DNA of 64,000 bases from Cronobacter sakazakii (GCF_000982825.1 NZ_CP011047.1:3658001-3722000); one strand, 5' to 3'. Numbered from the stretch's first letter, positions 26,570-35,637 are shown. The notes: a model not told the origin generated them from the letters alone. Numbers and translations are program-made.

Positions 26570-26719
26570 ATGGCTTTGCTATTACCATTATTTAAGGTGT
26601 TAATAGTAATAACATTGTTATTTGGCCTTTGGTTGTTCTGCGGTGGTTCTATTCTTTTTGCGTTTCTCTCAGTGCTGATCACTGGTTTTATCTTATTCAG
26701 ACAACACAATGCTATGTAA
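26570..26719 (+). CDS. Small two-helix membrane protein, unknown
   Basis: 49 residues, almost wholly hydrophobic: MALLLPLFKVLIVITLL, a turn with WLFCGG, then a second helix FAFLSVLITGFILF and a short RQHNAM tail. AGGA at 26558-26561 is spaced eight bases from the ATG; an ATG at 26564 is too close. A strong terminator follows. I do not recognise the family. IS1 sits 22 bases upstream, separating the gene from its natural promoter. Could be a stress-induced membrane peptide or a type I toxin; neither is shown. Confidence 0.6.
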   Translation: MALLLPLFKVLIVITLLFGLWLFCGGSILFAFLSVLITGFILFRQHNAM

Positions 26720-26730
26720 TGGTTTTCCGA

Positions 26731-26766
26731 CGCTCATGCCTGCATTTTGTCAGGCATGAGCGTTTT
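26731..26766 (+). terminator. Terminator of the small membrane ORF
   Basis: Perfect 12-bp stem CGCTCATGCCTG / CAGGCATGAGCG with an 8-base loop and TTTT, 12 bases after the stop. Its strength supports a real transcript here. Confidence 0.88.
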
Positions 26767-26806
26767 CCTGTCAGATTTTCTGGTTGTTACTCACCTGCAA
26801 AAAAGC

Positions 26807-26841
26807 AAAAAAAAAACCCCTCCGCCTGAGTGCAAGAGGGG
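26807..26841 (-). terminator. Terminator of ycfJ
   Basis: On the minus strand CCCCTC-N13-GAGGGG followed by ten T residues, 28 bases after the ycfJ stop. Confidence 0.78.
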
Positions 26842-26868
26842 CAATAATGATGTGAAGCTATTTTATTT

Positions 26869-27408
26869 TCAGGTTTTCTGATTCAGAACCAGCTGTCCGT
26901 TGCTGTCCAGCGGGATACGGCTACCCGGGTCGTTATCCATACGGATTTTGCCCTGCTCTTCCCCGATGCGGTATGTCACATCGTAACCCAGCATTTTCTC
27001 TGATTTGTCATACACCGTTTTGCAGCGCTGCTGCGTTGTGGTGTAGGTATCGCCTTCCTGCAAGTGGCCCTGGATCTGGTTACCCGCATAACCACCGCCG
27101 AGCGCCCCCACGACCGTCGCGACGTCTCTGCCGCGTCCGCCGCCAAACTGATGGCCGATAACGCCGCCTGCGACCGCACCCAGTACCGAGCCGGTCAGGC
27201 GATTTTCATCCTGAACCGGACGGCGATGCGTGACAGTGACGTTACGGCACTCCTGACGCGGCGTTTTCACCGTCTCTTTGATAGGGGTGGCAGAAACCAC
27301 CTGGGCATATTTTGGCGAAGTGCTGAAAACATTCAGACTGGCCACCGCCGCTACGCCCAGCGCAGCTGCTACCCCGATACCAATACCCGCTAACATTGAT
27401 TTATTCAC
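26869..27408 (-). CDS. ycfJ: Glycine-zipper envelope protein YcfJ
   Basis: 179-residue protein with an N-terminal membrane anchor (MLAGIGIGVAAALGVAAVAS) and a glycine-zipper 2TM domain of the 17-kDa surface antigen type (GSVLGAVAGGVIGHQFGGGR...GALGGGYAGNQIQ, about 87-125). Exact function is unknown. The start is GTG, correctly spaced from GGAGGA; the frame continues upstream without support. Length and sequence match E. coli YcfJ. Between the IS1 locus and ndh, transcribed on the minus strand. Confidence 0.93.
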   Translation of the reverse strand: MNKSMLAGIGIGVAAALGVAAVASLNVFSTSPKYAQVVSATPIKETVKTPRQECRNVTVTHRRPVQDENRLTGSVLGAVAGGVIGHQFGGGRGRDVATVVGALGGGYAGNQIQGHLQEGDTYTTTQQRCKTVYDKSEKMLGYDVTYRIGEEQGKIRMDNDPGSRIPLDSNGQLVLNQKT

Positions 27409-27592
27409 AGGAATTCCTCCCGGCTGTGCAATTAGTAACAATTTTGCAATTAAGGCCACAGAGTGGATATCGGAAAACGACTCAAAAAACAGGATAACGT
27501 GGGGTGGATCAGCGGATTGAGAGTTGTCTGAGGGGAAATATGACGGAAACAAAATGACATCCGCCCCTGTATGACAGAGGCGGAGGCTGAAC

Positions 27593-28897
27593 TTAGTGCA
27601 GCTTGAGGCGCGGTCGGATCACGCGGTTAATGCTGCCTACCAGCATCATCAGCCCGGTTTTAAAGTAACCGTGCAGCGCAATCTGGTGCATGCGGTACAG
27701 CGAGATGTAGACAAAGCGCGCGATGCGCCCTTCGATCATCATCGAGCCACGCATCAGGTTACCCATCAGGCTGCCGACGGTCGAGAATTTCGACAGTGAC
27801 ACCAGCGAGCCTTTGTCTTTGTAGACATACGGCTTAAGCGGCTTGCCTTTGATCTGCGCCAGGATGTTATCCAGCGCGCAGGAAGCCATCTGGTGCGCGG
27901 CCTGGGCGCGCGGCGGGACGAAACCGCCTTCCGGGCGCGGGCAGGAGGCGCAATCGCCAATGGCGAAGATATCCGGGTCGCGCGTGGTTTGCAGCGTCTG
28001 CTCGACTACCAGCTGATTGATACGGTTGGTTTCCAGGCCGCCAATCTCTTTCATGAAATCCGGCGCTTTGATGCCCGCCGCCCAGACCATCAGGTCAGCC
28101 TGAATAAATTCGCCGTCTTTGGTGTTAAGCCCATCTTCCTGCGCGCTGGTCACCATGGTATTGGTGAGCACGCGCACGCCGAGTTTGGTCAGCTCATTAT
28201 GCGCCGCACTGGAGATGCGCGGCGGCAGCGCAGGCAGAATACGTTCGCCCGCTTCCACCAGCGTCACGTTCAGCGCTTCGTTGGTCAGCCCTTTGTAACC
28301 GTAGCTGTGCAGCTGTTTCACCGCGTTATGCAGCTCAGCGGAAAGCTCAACGCCCGTCGCGCCGCCACCGACAATCGCGATGTTGACTTTGCCGTTAGCG
28401 TTCAGGTTAGCGGAATATTTCAGGAACAGGTTGAGCATTTCCTGATGGAAACGGCGCGCCTGATGCGGGTTGTCGAGGAAGATGCAGTGATCTTTCACGC
28501 CCGGCGTGTTGAAGTCGTTGGAAGTACTGCCGAGCGCCATGACCAGCGTGTCATACGGCACTTTACGCTCGGCCACCAGCAGCTCGCCTTTTTCATCACG
28601 CAGTTCAGCAAGCGTAATGGTTTTGGCTTCGCGGTTGATATCCACCACCGAACCGAGCTGGAACTGGAAACCGTGGTTGCGCGCGTGCGCCAGATAGCTC
28701 AGCGCGTCGACGCCTTCATCCAGCGAACCGGTTGCCACTTCATGCAGCAGCGGCTTCCACAGGTGACTATGGTTGCGATCCACCAGCGTGACTTTCGCTT
28801 TTTTGCCACGGCCCAGTTTGTGACCGAGCTGCGTTGCGAGCTCCAGTCCGCCGGCGCCGCCGCCCACGATAACGATCTTTCTTAATGGCGTAGTCAA
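27593..28897 (-). CDS. ndh: NADH dehydrogenase II (NDH-2)
   Basis: 434-residue peripheral-membrane, single-subunit NADH:quinone oxidoreductase that does not pump protons. FAD-binding IVGGGAGGLELATQLG at the N-terminus, second nucleotide-binding GGGATGVELSAEL near 180, and FAIGDCASCPRP near 315-326. The C-terminal amphipathic segment (HGYFKTGLMMLVGSINRVIRPRL) anchors it to the membrane. The start is TTG, as in E. coli, with AAGGGGG upstream. A perfect FNR box upstream fits its anaerobic repression. Confidence 0.97.
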   Translation of the reverse strand: MTTPLRKIVIVGGGAGGLELATQLGHKLGRGKKAKVTLVDRNHSHLWKPLLHEVATGSLDEGVDALSYLAHARNHGFQFQLGSVVDINREAKTITLAELRDEKGELLVAERKVPYDTLVMALGSTSNDFNTPGVKDHCIFLDNPHQARRFHQEMLNLFLKYSANLNANGKVNIAIVGGGATGVELSAELHNAVKQLHSYGYKGLTNEALNVTLVEAGERILPALPPRISSAAHNELTKLGVRVLTNTMVTSAQEDGLNTKDGEFIQADLMVWAAGIKAPDFMKEIGGLETNRINQLVVEQTLQTTRDPDIFAIGDCASCPRPEGGFVPPRAQAAHQMASCALDNILAQIKGKPLKPYVYKDKGSLVSLSKFSTVGSLMGNLMRGSMMIEGRIARFVYISLYRMHQIALHGYFKTGLMMLVGSINRVIRPRLKLH

Positions 28898-29031
28898 CGT
28901 GACCCCCTTAAAGTGTTTAACTAATTGTTAATTCAAAGTTATTAAAAATAGCTTTTAATTAACAATAGTTTAGCAACCCGGCTCACAACAGATATGAGCA
29001 TAACATGAACGGTGCATTGGTCATACCAAAT

Positions 29032-29045
29032 TTGATGTGCATCAA
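29032..29045. promoter_or_regulatory. FNR box upstream of ndh
   Basis: TTGAT-GTGC-ATCAA is a perfect match to the FNR consensus TTGAT-N4-ATCAA, centred about 141 bases before the ndh start. E. coli ndh is repressed by FNR under anaerobiosis. Confidence 0.85.
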
Positions 29046-29069
29046 TTTTTATGCATTAAAGTTAAACAA

Positions 29070-29098
29070 AAACGGGCCAGCGTTTGACTGACCCGTTT
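29070..29098 (-). terminator. Terminator after ycfP
   Basis: On the minus strand AAACGGG / CCCGTTT stem, extended by further pairs, followed by TTGTTTAAC. It ends the hinT-to-ycfP transcript before ndh. Confidence 0.75.
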
Positions 29099-29133
29099 GT
29101 TCGGTGATGCAAAATGTTGGCACGACGGCGGGA

Positions 29134-29676
29134 TTACCCCAGCGCTTTGAATGCCTTAATGCGCTGAAGGTGCGGCGAGATATTTTTGAACTTGTGCGTC
29201 TGCTCTTCATCCCAGACGATTTCATAATACTGATGCAGCAGCTCGGCGGAGCGCTGGCTGTCGAGCGCTTCATCCTCGCGCGAGAGAATCACAAGGCAGC
29301 GATCGCGGTTTTTCTCACGGAAGTTCTCAACGCATTTGGTAGCGATATCGAGATACTCCTCCGGCCGGTCGATTTTCCCTTCCATGTTTTCATACGGAAA
29401 CAGGTTCGGGTTGAAAATCACCTGCCGGATGTCGCACAAAAAGCCGATGCGCTCAGCCCAGAATCCGCCGAGCCCCACACCGCAGATGAGCGGGCGGTCA
29501 TCGACATTCAGTTGCAGCATTTTGTCCACTTCACGCAGCAGATGCTGCATGTCATGTTTCGGGTGACGCGTGCTGTAGCTGATAAGCCGCACATCCGGAT
29601 CGATAAACTGCAGTTGCAGCACTTTCTCATGGTTACCCGGACTGTTTGAATCGAAACCGTGTAAGTAGATTATCAT
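29134..29676 (-). CDS. ycfP: YcfP, alpha/beta-hydrolase-like protein
   Basis: 180-residue UPF0227/YqiA-family protein with an esterase-like fold: IIYLHGFDSNSPG at the N-terminus (oxyanion region) and a nucleophile-elbow position reading GVGLGGFWAE, where the usual Ser is replaced by Leu, so catalysis of the usual type is doubtful. Biological role unknown. The ATG at 29676 matches E. coli; the open frame extends 24 codons upstream without support. 37 bases after nagZ. Confidence 0.92.
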   Translation of the reverse strand: MIIYLHGFDSNSPGNHEKVLQLQFIDPDVRLISYSTRHPKHDMQHLLREVDKMLQLNVDDRPLICGVGLGGFWAERIGFLCDIRQVIFNPNLFPYENMEGKIDRPEEYLDIATKCVENFREKNRDRCLVILSREDEALDSQRSAELLHQYYEIVWDEEQTHKFKNISPHLQRIKAFKALG

Positions 29677-29713
29677 CGCATTCTCATCCCAGCGTAGCAG
29701 CTTCAGGGCAGCG

Positions 29714-30739
29714 TTATTGCCCCGCCTTGTGCGTCTGCCAGCGCTCATGCAGCGCGGTAAGCTCCCCGCTTACCTGCTTCCAGCGCGCCGACGCCATCAG
29801 TTCCTGACGCGTAATTACACCTTTATGATACAAACGTGTAACACGCTCTGCTTTGATCGGTGACAGGTTATCAAGAACGCTTACGGCACCCTTACGATTA
29901 TTACAGACAAGGATCATATCGCAACCGGCATCCAGCGCCGCCTGGCCGCGCTCCGCATAGCTTCCGAGGATTGCCGCGCCTTCCATCGACAGATCGTCTG
30001 AGAAAATCACGCCGTCAAAACCGAGCTCCTTGCGCAGCACCTGTTTAAGCCAGTAAGGCGAACCGCTCGCCGGCAGCGGATCGACGTCGCTATAGACGAC
30101 GTGCGCCGGCATTACCGCATCAAGCATGTTGTAACTAATTAGCTCGCGAAACGGCAGCATATCGTGGCGGCGAATTTCTGCGGCCGGACGCGGGTCGCGC
30201 GGCGTCTCTTTATGGGAATCGGCGCTGACGGCACCGTGGCCGGGGAAGTGTTTGCCCGTCGCTTTCATTCCCGCGCTCTGCATGCCGGTAATGAAACGCT
30301 TCGCCATTGCCAGCACGTTTTCAGGCTCTTCGTGGAAGGAACGCTCGCCAATCGCGGCGCTGAGATGCCCGACATCCAGCACCGGCGCAAAGCTGATATC
30401 GATATCCATCGCGATCATTTCACACGCCATCAGCCAGCCAGCTTCTTCCGCCAGTTTGCCGCCGGCGTCCATTCCCAGAAGCGCGGCGAAACTTTGTGCC
30501 GCTGGCAGACGGGTAAAGCCCTCGCGGAAACGCTGTACGCGTCCGCCCTCCTGGTCTACGGCAATCACCAGATGATTGCGGGCGCTCGCGCGGATCTGGC
30601 GTACCAGCTCACGCAACTGCTCTGGATCGTGATAGTTGCGGGTAAAGAGGATAAGCCCTCCCACCAGCGGATGCGCGAGGATTTCACGCTCTTCGGCATC
30701 AAGCTCAAAGCCTTCCACATCCAGCATGACCGGACCCAT
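29714..30739 (-). CDS. nagZ: Beta-N-acetylhexosaminidase NagZ
   Basis: 341-residue cytosolic GH3 glycosidase that removes GlcNAc from anhydro-muropeptides in cell-wall recycling; its product is an AmpC inducer in species with AmpR. The GH3 motif KHFPGHGAVSADSH lies near residues 163-176 and the nucleophile Asp in FSDDLSMEGA near 246-255. The ATG at 30739 (MGPVMLDVEG) is the family start. NagK in this window would phosphorylate the released sugar. Confidence 0.96.
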   Translation of the reverse strand: MGPVMLDVEGFELDAEEREILAHPLVGGLILFTRNYHDPEQLRELVRQIRASARNHLVIAVDQEGGRVQRFREGFTRLPAAQSFAALLGMDAGGKLAEEAGWLMACEMIAMDIDISFAPVLDVGHLSAAIGERSFHEEPENVLAMAKRFITGMQSAGMKATGKHFPGHGAVSADSHKETPRDPRPAAEIRRHDMLPFRELISYNMLDAVMPAHVVYSDVDPLPASGSPYWLKQVLRKELGFDGVIFSDDLSMEGAAILGSYAERGQAALDAGCDMILVCNNRKGAVSVLDNLSPIKAERVTRLYHKGVITRQELMASARWKQVSGELTALHERWQTHKAGQ

Positions 30740-30756
30740 GTTTTTCTCCCTTCGTG

Positions 30757-31575
30757 TTAACGCGTTTGCAGCTGGCGCCAGGCCTCGTCTGCAAGTGTGA
30801 TAAATGTACGATCGCCGGTTTCCTGATAGCGGCGCTCGTACCAGCCCGCCATCAGCAACCCGCTCCACGGCATCCAGCGCGCCACCTGACGGCGCAGTTG
30901 CGTCTCGTTGATAGCCGCGCGATGCGCATAATCGGTAATCAGCGCCTGACGCGTCTCGTCATTGAGCCAGACGCACGCGAGCTCCAGCGCCACGTCGCCG
31001 TCACCGGCGTATTCCCAGTCAATAAGCATGAGTCTGTTTGACTGCCAGACCAGATTGCCGGGATGCACGTCCATATGCAGCGGCGCGAGGCGCAGCGGAC
31101 GGGGCTCGCCCGTGCGACGTAACCGGTGCAACAGTCGCAGCCAGAAGCGCGTGCGGCGCGACGGCGCGCTTTGCTGCCAGTCGCGCAGCAGCAGCGGCAG
31201 CAGCTCGATGCGCCAGCCAAAACGCGGCTGCTGGTGCAGATAATATAGCAGCGCACCCAGTTGCGGCACCGGCGGCAGCACATCCCGGATCTCACCGGGT
31301 AAAAACGTGACCGCCAGCCAGCCGTTAACGCAACAGCGCGGACGCGGCGCGAGCGTTGCCGGCAGCCGTTTCAGCGCGCGGTACTGACGCGGGCTACGGG
31401 CACGGCTTTGGCGTAGATCCCGGCGCGCCACCAGCGTTTCATCATCAACAACCACCTGCCAGGCACCGTCGCTGAGACCGGGTAGCGCGCAAACGACACC
31501 GGCGGCCGAAGCCGCCGGGAAACTCTGCGCTAAGAACCCTTCCAGGTTCAGATTATTGGGTTTGCTGAACGGCAC
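30757..31575 (-). CDS. thiK: Thiamine kinase ThiK
   Basis: 272-residue aminoglycoside-phosphotransferase-fold kinase that makes thiamine monophosphate from salvaged thiamine. The catalytic loop LHMDVHPGNL (about 164-173) and metal-binding LIDWEYAGDGD are conserved. The N-terminal third is clearly more diverged from the K-12 protein than its neighbours are. The start is GTG, lying inside the last codons of lpoB (23-base overlap), as in the conserved lpoB-thiK-nagZ order. Confidence 0.92.
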   Translation of the reverse strand: MPFSKPNNLNLEGFLAQSFPAASAAGVVCALPGLSDGAWQVVVDDETLVARRDLRQSRARSPRQYRALKRLPATLAPRPRCCVNGWLAVTFLPGEIRDVLPPVPQLGALLYYLHQQPRFGWRIELLPLLLRDWQQSAPSRRTRFWLRLLHRLRRTGEPRPLRLAPLHMDVHPGNLVWQSNRLMLIDWEYAGDGDVALELACVWLNDETRQALITDYAHRAAINETQLRRQVARWMPWSGLLMAGWYERRYQETGDRTFITLADEAWRQLQTR

Positions 31576-32218
31576 CTTTACCTGACCAGATAATTTCGCC
31601 GGTCTGTACCAGCATCAGCTGCATTTGCAGCGTAGGCGCATTCACATTACCGCTGGCGTTGGCATACAGCACATACTGCGCGCCCACGTTGCGGGCGATA
31701 CCGATGGCTTTGCTGCGTGAACCCAGGCTGTCCTGCGGCGAAAGCCCCAGTTGCTGTTTCGCCATGGAGAGCTGCTGTGCGGAGACCAGCGTGAATTTAC
31801 CGTTATTCGCCAGCGCGCCGCGCAGGGCTTCGGTGGCCGGGCCGGTTTGCAGCGAACCGTTGGTGCGGTTGTTTACGCTATCGACCAGCAGCACGCTGCC
31901 TGCGTTCACCCCGTCAGCCTGCAACATTTTGCCGACCATCGGTGCCATCGCGCTGTTCCAGTCATAGGTACGCGCTTTTGGCTCAGGCGTCGCGTTTTCA
32001 GGCTGATGTTCAATCGGGCCAGGCTGCGCCGGAATCGACGGCACGGACGGCACGGTCGGTACCGGCTGCGTCGGCTGCGGCACCGGCTGCGTGGGTTGCT
32101 GCGTGCCTGGCTGCGCTTCTTCGACCGGTGCCGGTTTTTGCTCGCCGGGTAAAATACAGCCCGACAGCGCCAGGGCGACGGTCGCCAGCAGCGCATAGCG
32201 ATACATTCTGTTCAACAT
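31553..32218 (-). CDS. lpoB: Penicillin-binding protein activator LpoB
   Basis: 221-residue outer-membrane lipoprotein that reaches through the peptidoglycan and stimulates PBP1B. The lipobox LSGC places the acylated Cys at residue 21. A proline-rich disordered linker (about 35-75, with repeated QPTQPVP units) precedes the globular PBP1B-binding domain. The linker is longer than in E. coli (213 residues in total there). Member of the hinT-ycfL-lpoB-thiK-nagZ-ycfP run. Confidence 0.95.
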   Translation of the reverse strand: MLNRMYRYALLATVALALSGCILPGEQKPAPVEEAQPGTQQPTQPVPQPTQPVPTVPSVPSIPAQPGPIEHQPENATPEPKARTYDWNSAMAPMVGKMLQADGVNAGSVLLVDSVNNRTNGSLQTGPATEALRGALANNGKFTLVSAQQLSMAKQQLGLSPQDSLGSRSKAIGIARNVGAQYVLYANASGNVNAPTLQMQLMLVQTGEIIWSGKGAVQQTQ

Positions 32219-32226
32219 TTCCCCCT

Positions 32227-32601
32227 TCAGAGATAGAGATAAAGACGGGCTTTCCGTGCCGCCAGATAATCAGTCTGACTGGTCACCGTTACGCGTCCCT
32301 GGGCCGGGATAACGACTGTCTGCGGGACTTCCAGCGGCTGTCCTTCCAGCCCACGGGCGTCATACCAGTAAAAGCGGTAGTGCACGGTAACGGGCGCGTC
32401 TTTGTTATTGTAAATGGTCGCAGCGGCGACAGGCTTGCCGTTTTGCAAAGAAAAGTCTGGTTTTTCAGCGGTGATGCCCGCTGCCAGCACGCTGGATTCC
32501 ATGACAATGGCCTGCTCATCGCCGACGGGAATGGTCGGCGTGGAACGGCACCCCGCCATCAGCAGAGCGGCCAGCAACCAGCCTGTGCGTACGCGTGCCA
32601 T
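32227..32601 (-). CDS. ycfL: YcfL family lipoprotein
   Basis: 124-residue DUF1425 lipoprotein. The signal sequence and lipobox (LLMAGC) put the mature Cys near residue 19. The conserved VTVHYRFYWYDARGLE segment is the family hallmark. Function not established. The ATG at 32601 (MARVRTGWLL) gives a proper signal peptide; the frame upstream overlaps hinT and is not used. Two bases from the hinT stop. Confidence 0.92.
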   Translation of the reverse strand: MARVRTGWLLAALLMAGCRSTPTIPVGDEQAIVMESSVLAAGITAEKPDFSLQNGKPVAAATIYNNKDAPVTVHYRFYWYDARGLEGQPLEVPQTVVIPAQGRVTVTSQTDYLAARKARLYLYL

Positions 32602-32602
32602 C

Positions 32603-32962
32603 TCAGAGGCCTTTATGCGCAAGCATTGGCCCCAGCGCACGGCCGCCGACCAGATGCATATGGATGTGGTAGACCTCCTGCCCGCCATGACGATTGCAGT
32701 TCATGATAAGGCGATAGCCATCTTCGGCGATGCCTTCCTGCTGTGCGATTTTCGCCGCGACAGTAAAAAGACGCCCCAGCGCCTGTTCGTGTTCCGCCGT
32801 GACGTCATTGACCGTCGGCACCAGCACATTCGGGACGATTAAAATATGGGTCGGGGTCTGGGGAGAAATATCGCGAAACGCGGTGACAAGCTCATCCTGA
32901 TAGACGATGTCGGCGGGGATCTCGCGACAAATAATTTTGCTGAAAATGGTTTCTTCGGCCAT
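32603..32962 (-). CDS. hinT: Purine nucleoside phosphoramidase HinT
   Basis: 119-residue HIT-superfamily hydrolase that cleaves AMP-lysine-type phosphoramidates. The histidine triad reads EVYHIHMHLVGG near residues 97-108. Length equals E. coli HinT. The ATG at 32962 (MAEETIFSKI) is the family start. First gene of a six-gene minus-strand run, divergent from fhuE. Confidence 0.96.
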   Translation of the reverse strand: MAEETIFSKIICREIPADIVYQDELVTAFRDISPQTPTHILIVPNVLVPTVNDVTAEHEQALGRLFTVAAKIAQQEGIAEDGYRLIMNCNRHGGQEVYHIHMHLVGGRALGPMLAHKGL

Positions 32963-33308
32963 GGTTTTTTTCCTTCTTGGATAAACGTTAAGAGTATGAG
33001 CGAGATAATCGCATCCTTTCAACCTTTGCCCCGGTTTTTCTTTATAAAGCGGATATTTATAGCGCGCTACACGCGACTCCTGATGCCGCTGCGCCTGACA
33101 GTTATTCCGCCCTGCTTACGCATGAGTTTGTAACGCCTCTTACATTTGTTTACAGCGCAAAGACAAATGATTATATTTCTCATTCTTATTGACAGCGGAA
33201 CGTTGTTTTAGTCTGCGAACATTTTCCATCAGGACGGGAAGCCTGGGGAGAGCGTCGTATGACAACAGCCTGATGCACAGCATCATTTTCTTATTCTAAG
33301 GGCAACAC
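32963..33308. other. hinT-fhuE divergent intergenic region
   Basis: 346 bases between divergent starts. Holds a Fur-box candidate and a TTGACA (33189-33194) without a convincing -10 at standard spacing. No small gene or strong hairpin was seen. Confidence 0.5.
33163..33181. promoter_or_regulatory. Fur-box candidate upstream of fhuE
   Basis: ACAAATGATTATATTTCTC matches the 19-bp Fur consensus at 12 positions and lies just upstream of a TTGACA. E. coli fhuE is Fur-repressed. Confidence 0.5.
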
Positions 33309-35510
33309 ATGGCTAAGCATGCACTCCGTCAGGGCGCCGTTCCGGCGTCTTCCCTTCCCTCTTTGCTCGCGCTCAGTATCGCCAGCGCGCTGGCAGCGCC
33401 CGCGGCTTACGCAGCGCCTGCCGCCAGCGACACGATAGTGGTCGATGCCGCCGCCGACAGCGGCACGCCTGACGAATCACAGGATTACAGCGTCAAAACC
33501 ACCACGTCCGGCACCAAAATGCTCCTGGTGCCGCGTGATATTCCGCAGTCGGTCAGCGTCATTAGCCAGCAGCGCATGCAGGATCAGCAGTTAACGACTA
33601 TTGAAGATGTGCTGGAAAACACCACGGGCGTGACCGCCTCGCGCATCGATACCAGCCGGACCAACTTTTTCGCACGCGGTTTTTACATCAGCAATTTCGC
33701 CTATGAAGATATGCCGACGTTTCTTGATAACCGCTGGAACTTTGGCGACACCGCGGGCGACACGGCGATATACGATAAAATCGAGATCGTGCGCGGCGCG
33801 GCCGGGCTTATGAGCGGCACCGGCAACCCGTCGGCGTATGTGAATATGGTGCGTAAACACGCTGACAGCCAGACGTTTAAAGGCAACGTCTCTGCCACTT
33901 ATGGCAGCTGGGACAAACAACGCTACGTGATGGATGTGCAGTCGCCGCTGGTGGAGTCCGGTAAAGTTCGCGGGCGCGTGGTCGCCGGTTATCAGGATAA
34001 CGAAAGCTTCGTTGAGCGTAACCATTACCGCAAAAAATTCATTTATGGCGTCGTGGATGCCGACATCACCGAGTCAACGCTGCTGTCACTCGGCTATGAC
34101 TATCAGAAAAGCGAAGAAGACAGCCCGACCTGGGGCGGATTCCCTTCGCTTTACAGCGACGGCAGCCGGACGCATTTCCGCCGCGGTTTTAATACCGCCG
34201 CCGACTGGGCCTACTCCGATCTCGATTCCACCAAAATTTTCGCCAACCTGACGCAGCGCTTTAATAACGGCTGGGAGGCGAAAGTGAACGCGATGCACGC
34301 CGAAACCAATTTCGACAACCGCATGATGTATATCGACGGTTTCCCGGATAAAACCACCGGTCGCTACAATGCCGCGCTCTGGCAGGGCGCGTGGGGCGGC
34401 TGGAACGTGGGCGAGCGTAAGCAGGATTCGGTCGACGCCTTCGTGCGCGGCGGCTACGAGCTGGCGGGACGTCAGCATGAAATGATGTTTGGCGGCAGCT
34501 ACAGCCGCCAGCGCAACAACTATGACAATTCATATCCGGTGAATGATAATTCCGGCCTGATGGATGTCGGAAATATTCACGATTATGACGGCAACACGGT
34601 GGCGAACCCGACGTGGTCCAGCTTTGCGCTTTACCAGCGCGACGTGATTCGTCAGAAATCCATTTACGCCGCCACGCGCCTCTCGCTTGCCGATCCGCTG
34701 CATCTGATTCTGGGCGCGCGCTACACCGAGTGGAACGCAAAATACAATCTGGAGCGCAAGCCGGATGAAATTCGTCGCAGCAAAGCGGATGACGTGACGC
34801 CTTACGCGGGCCTGATTTACGATATCGACGATACCTGGTCGGCGTATGCCAGCTATACCTCTATCTTCCAGCCGAGCGGTCAGCGTGATGTAAACAGCGA
34901 GTTCCTCGATCCGACCACCGGTAAAGCCTATGAAGCCGGGCTCAAAGCCGACTGGTTTAACACCCGTCTGACGGCCTCGCTCGCGGTGTTCCGCATCGAG
35001 CAGGATAACGTGGCGTTGAACACCGGTGTGATCATCCCTGGCTCCGGCGGGCAGACGGCGTATAAATCCGTTGATGGCACCGTCAGTAAAGGGGTTGAGC
35101 TTGAGCTGAACGGCGCGCTGACCGATAACTGGCAGCTGACCTTCGGTGCGAGCCGCTATGTGGCCGAAGCGGGCGATGGCGTGGCCGTCAACCCGGACCA
35201 GCCGCGCACCACCATGAAATTGTTTACCCGTTATCAGTTGCCGACGCTGCCCGCATTGACCGTGGGCGGCGGCGCGCGCTGGCAGACCAAAACCTGGCAG
35301 GATATCGCAGGGCCGAATGGCGACACGCGCATTTCCCAGAACGGCTATACCGTGGTGGATCTGTTCACGCGCTACCAGGCGACCAAAAATCTTGCGGTAC
35401 AGGCGAACCTGAACAACGTCTTCGATAAAGTGTATTACGATTATCTGGGCACGTATGGCGTCTACGGCGCGCCGCGCAACTTCTCCGTGACGGCGAGCTA
35501 CAGCTTCTGA
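33309..35510 (+). CDS. fhuE: TonB-dependent ferric coprogen/rhodotorulate receptor FhuE
   Basis: 733-residue outer-membrane receptor for fungal hydroxamate siderophores. A long alanine-rich signal peptide ends near residue 36 (AAPAAYA). A TonB-box-like segment (DTIVVDAA) follows, then the plug domain (about 60-190, with IEIVRGAAGLMSGTGNPS) and a 22-strand beta barrel ending in the C-terminal aromatic signature SVTASYSF. Closest recalled match is E. coli FhuE (729 residues); other siderophore receptors of the same family cannot be fully excluded without a search. Confidence 0.9.
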   Translation: MAKHALRQGAVPASSLPSLLALSIASALAAPAAYAAPAASDTIVVDAAADSGTPDESQDYSVKTTTSGTKMLLVPRDIPQSVSVISQQRMQDQQLTTIEDVLENTTGVTASRIDTSRTNFFARGFYISNFAYEDMPTFLDNRWNFGDTAGDTAIYDKIEIVRGAAGLMSGTGNPSAYVNMVRKHADSQTFKGNVSATYGSWDKQRYVMDVQSPLVESGKVRGRVVAGYQDNESFVERNHYRKKFIYGVVDADITESTLLSLGYDYQKSEEDSPTWGGFPSLYSDGSRTHFRRGFNTAADWAYSDLDSTKIFANLTQRFNNGWEAKVNAMHAETNFDNRMMYIDGFPDKTTGRYNAALWQGAWGGWNVGERKQDSVDAFVRGGYELAGRQHEMMFGGSYSRQRNNYDNSYPVNDNSGLMDVGNIHDYDGNTVANPTWSSFALYQRDVIRQKSIYAATRLSLADPLHLILGARYTEWNAKYNLERKPDEIRRSKADDVTPYAGLIYDIDDTWSAYASYTSIFQPSGQRDVNSEFLDPTTGKAYEAGLKADWFNTRLTASLAVFRIEQDNVALNTGVIIPGSGGQTAYKSVDGTVSKGVELELNGALTDNWQLTFGASRYVAEAGDGVAVNPDQPRTTMKLFTRYQLPTLPALTVGGGARWQTKTWQDIAGPNGDTRISQNGYTVVDLFTRYQATKNLAVQANLNNVFDKVYYDYLGTYGVYGAPRNFSVTASYSF

Positions 35511-35529
35511 CATTTATTACTACGAACAA

Positions 35530-35556
35530 AAGGGAGCCTGATGGCTCCCTTTTTTA
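35530..35556 (+). terminator. Terminator of fhuE
   Basis: AAGGGAGCC-TGAT-GGCTCCCTT followed by TTTTA, 19 bases after the stop. Confidence 0.9.
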
Positions 35557-35637
35557 TTCCCTGATTAACGTCTGCCGCGATCCAGGTTTATCGATGCTAT
35601 CCCTGTGCGCTCTCATCTTTACCCTTATGACAGACGT

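Noticed and set aside
28914..28932. PhoP-box-like TGTTTA..TTGTTAA upstream of ndh
   Set aside because: The spacing is six rather than five and the second half is imperfect; FNR control explains the region better.
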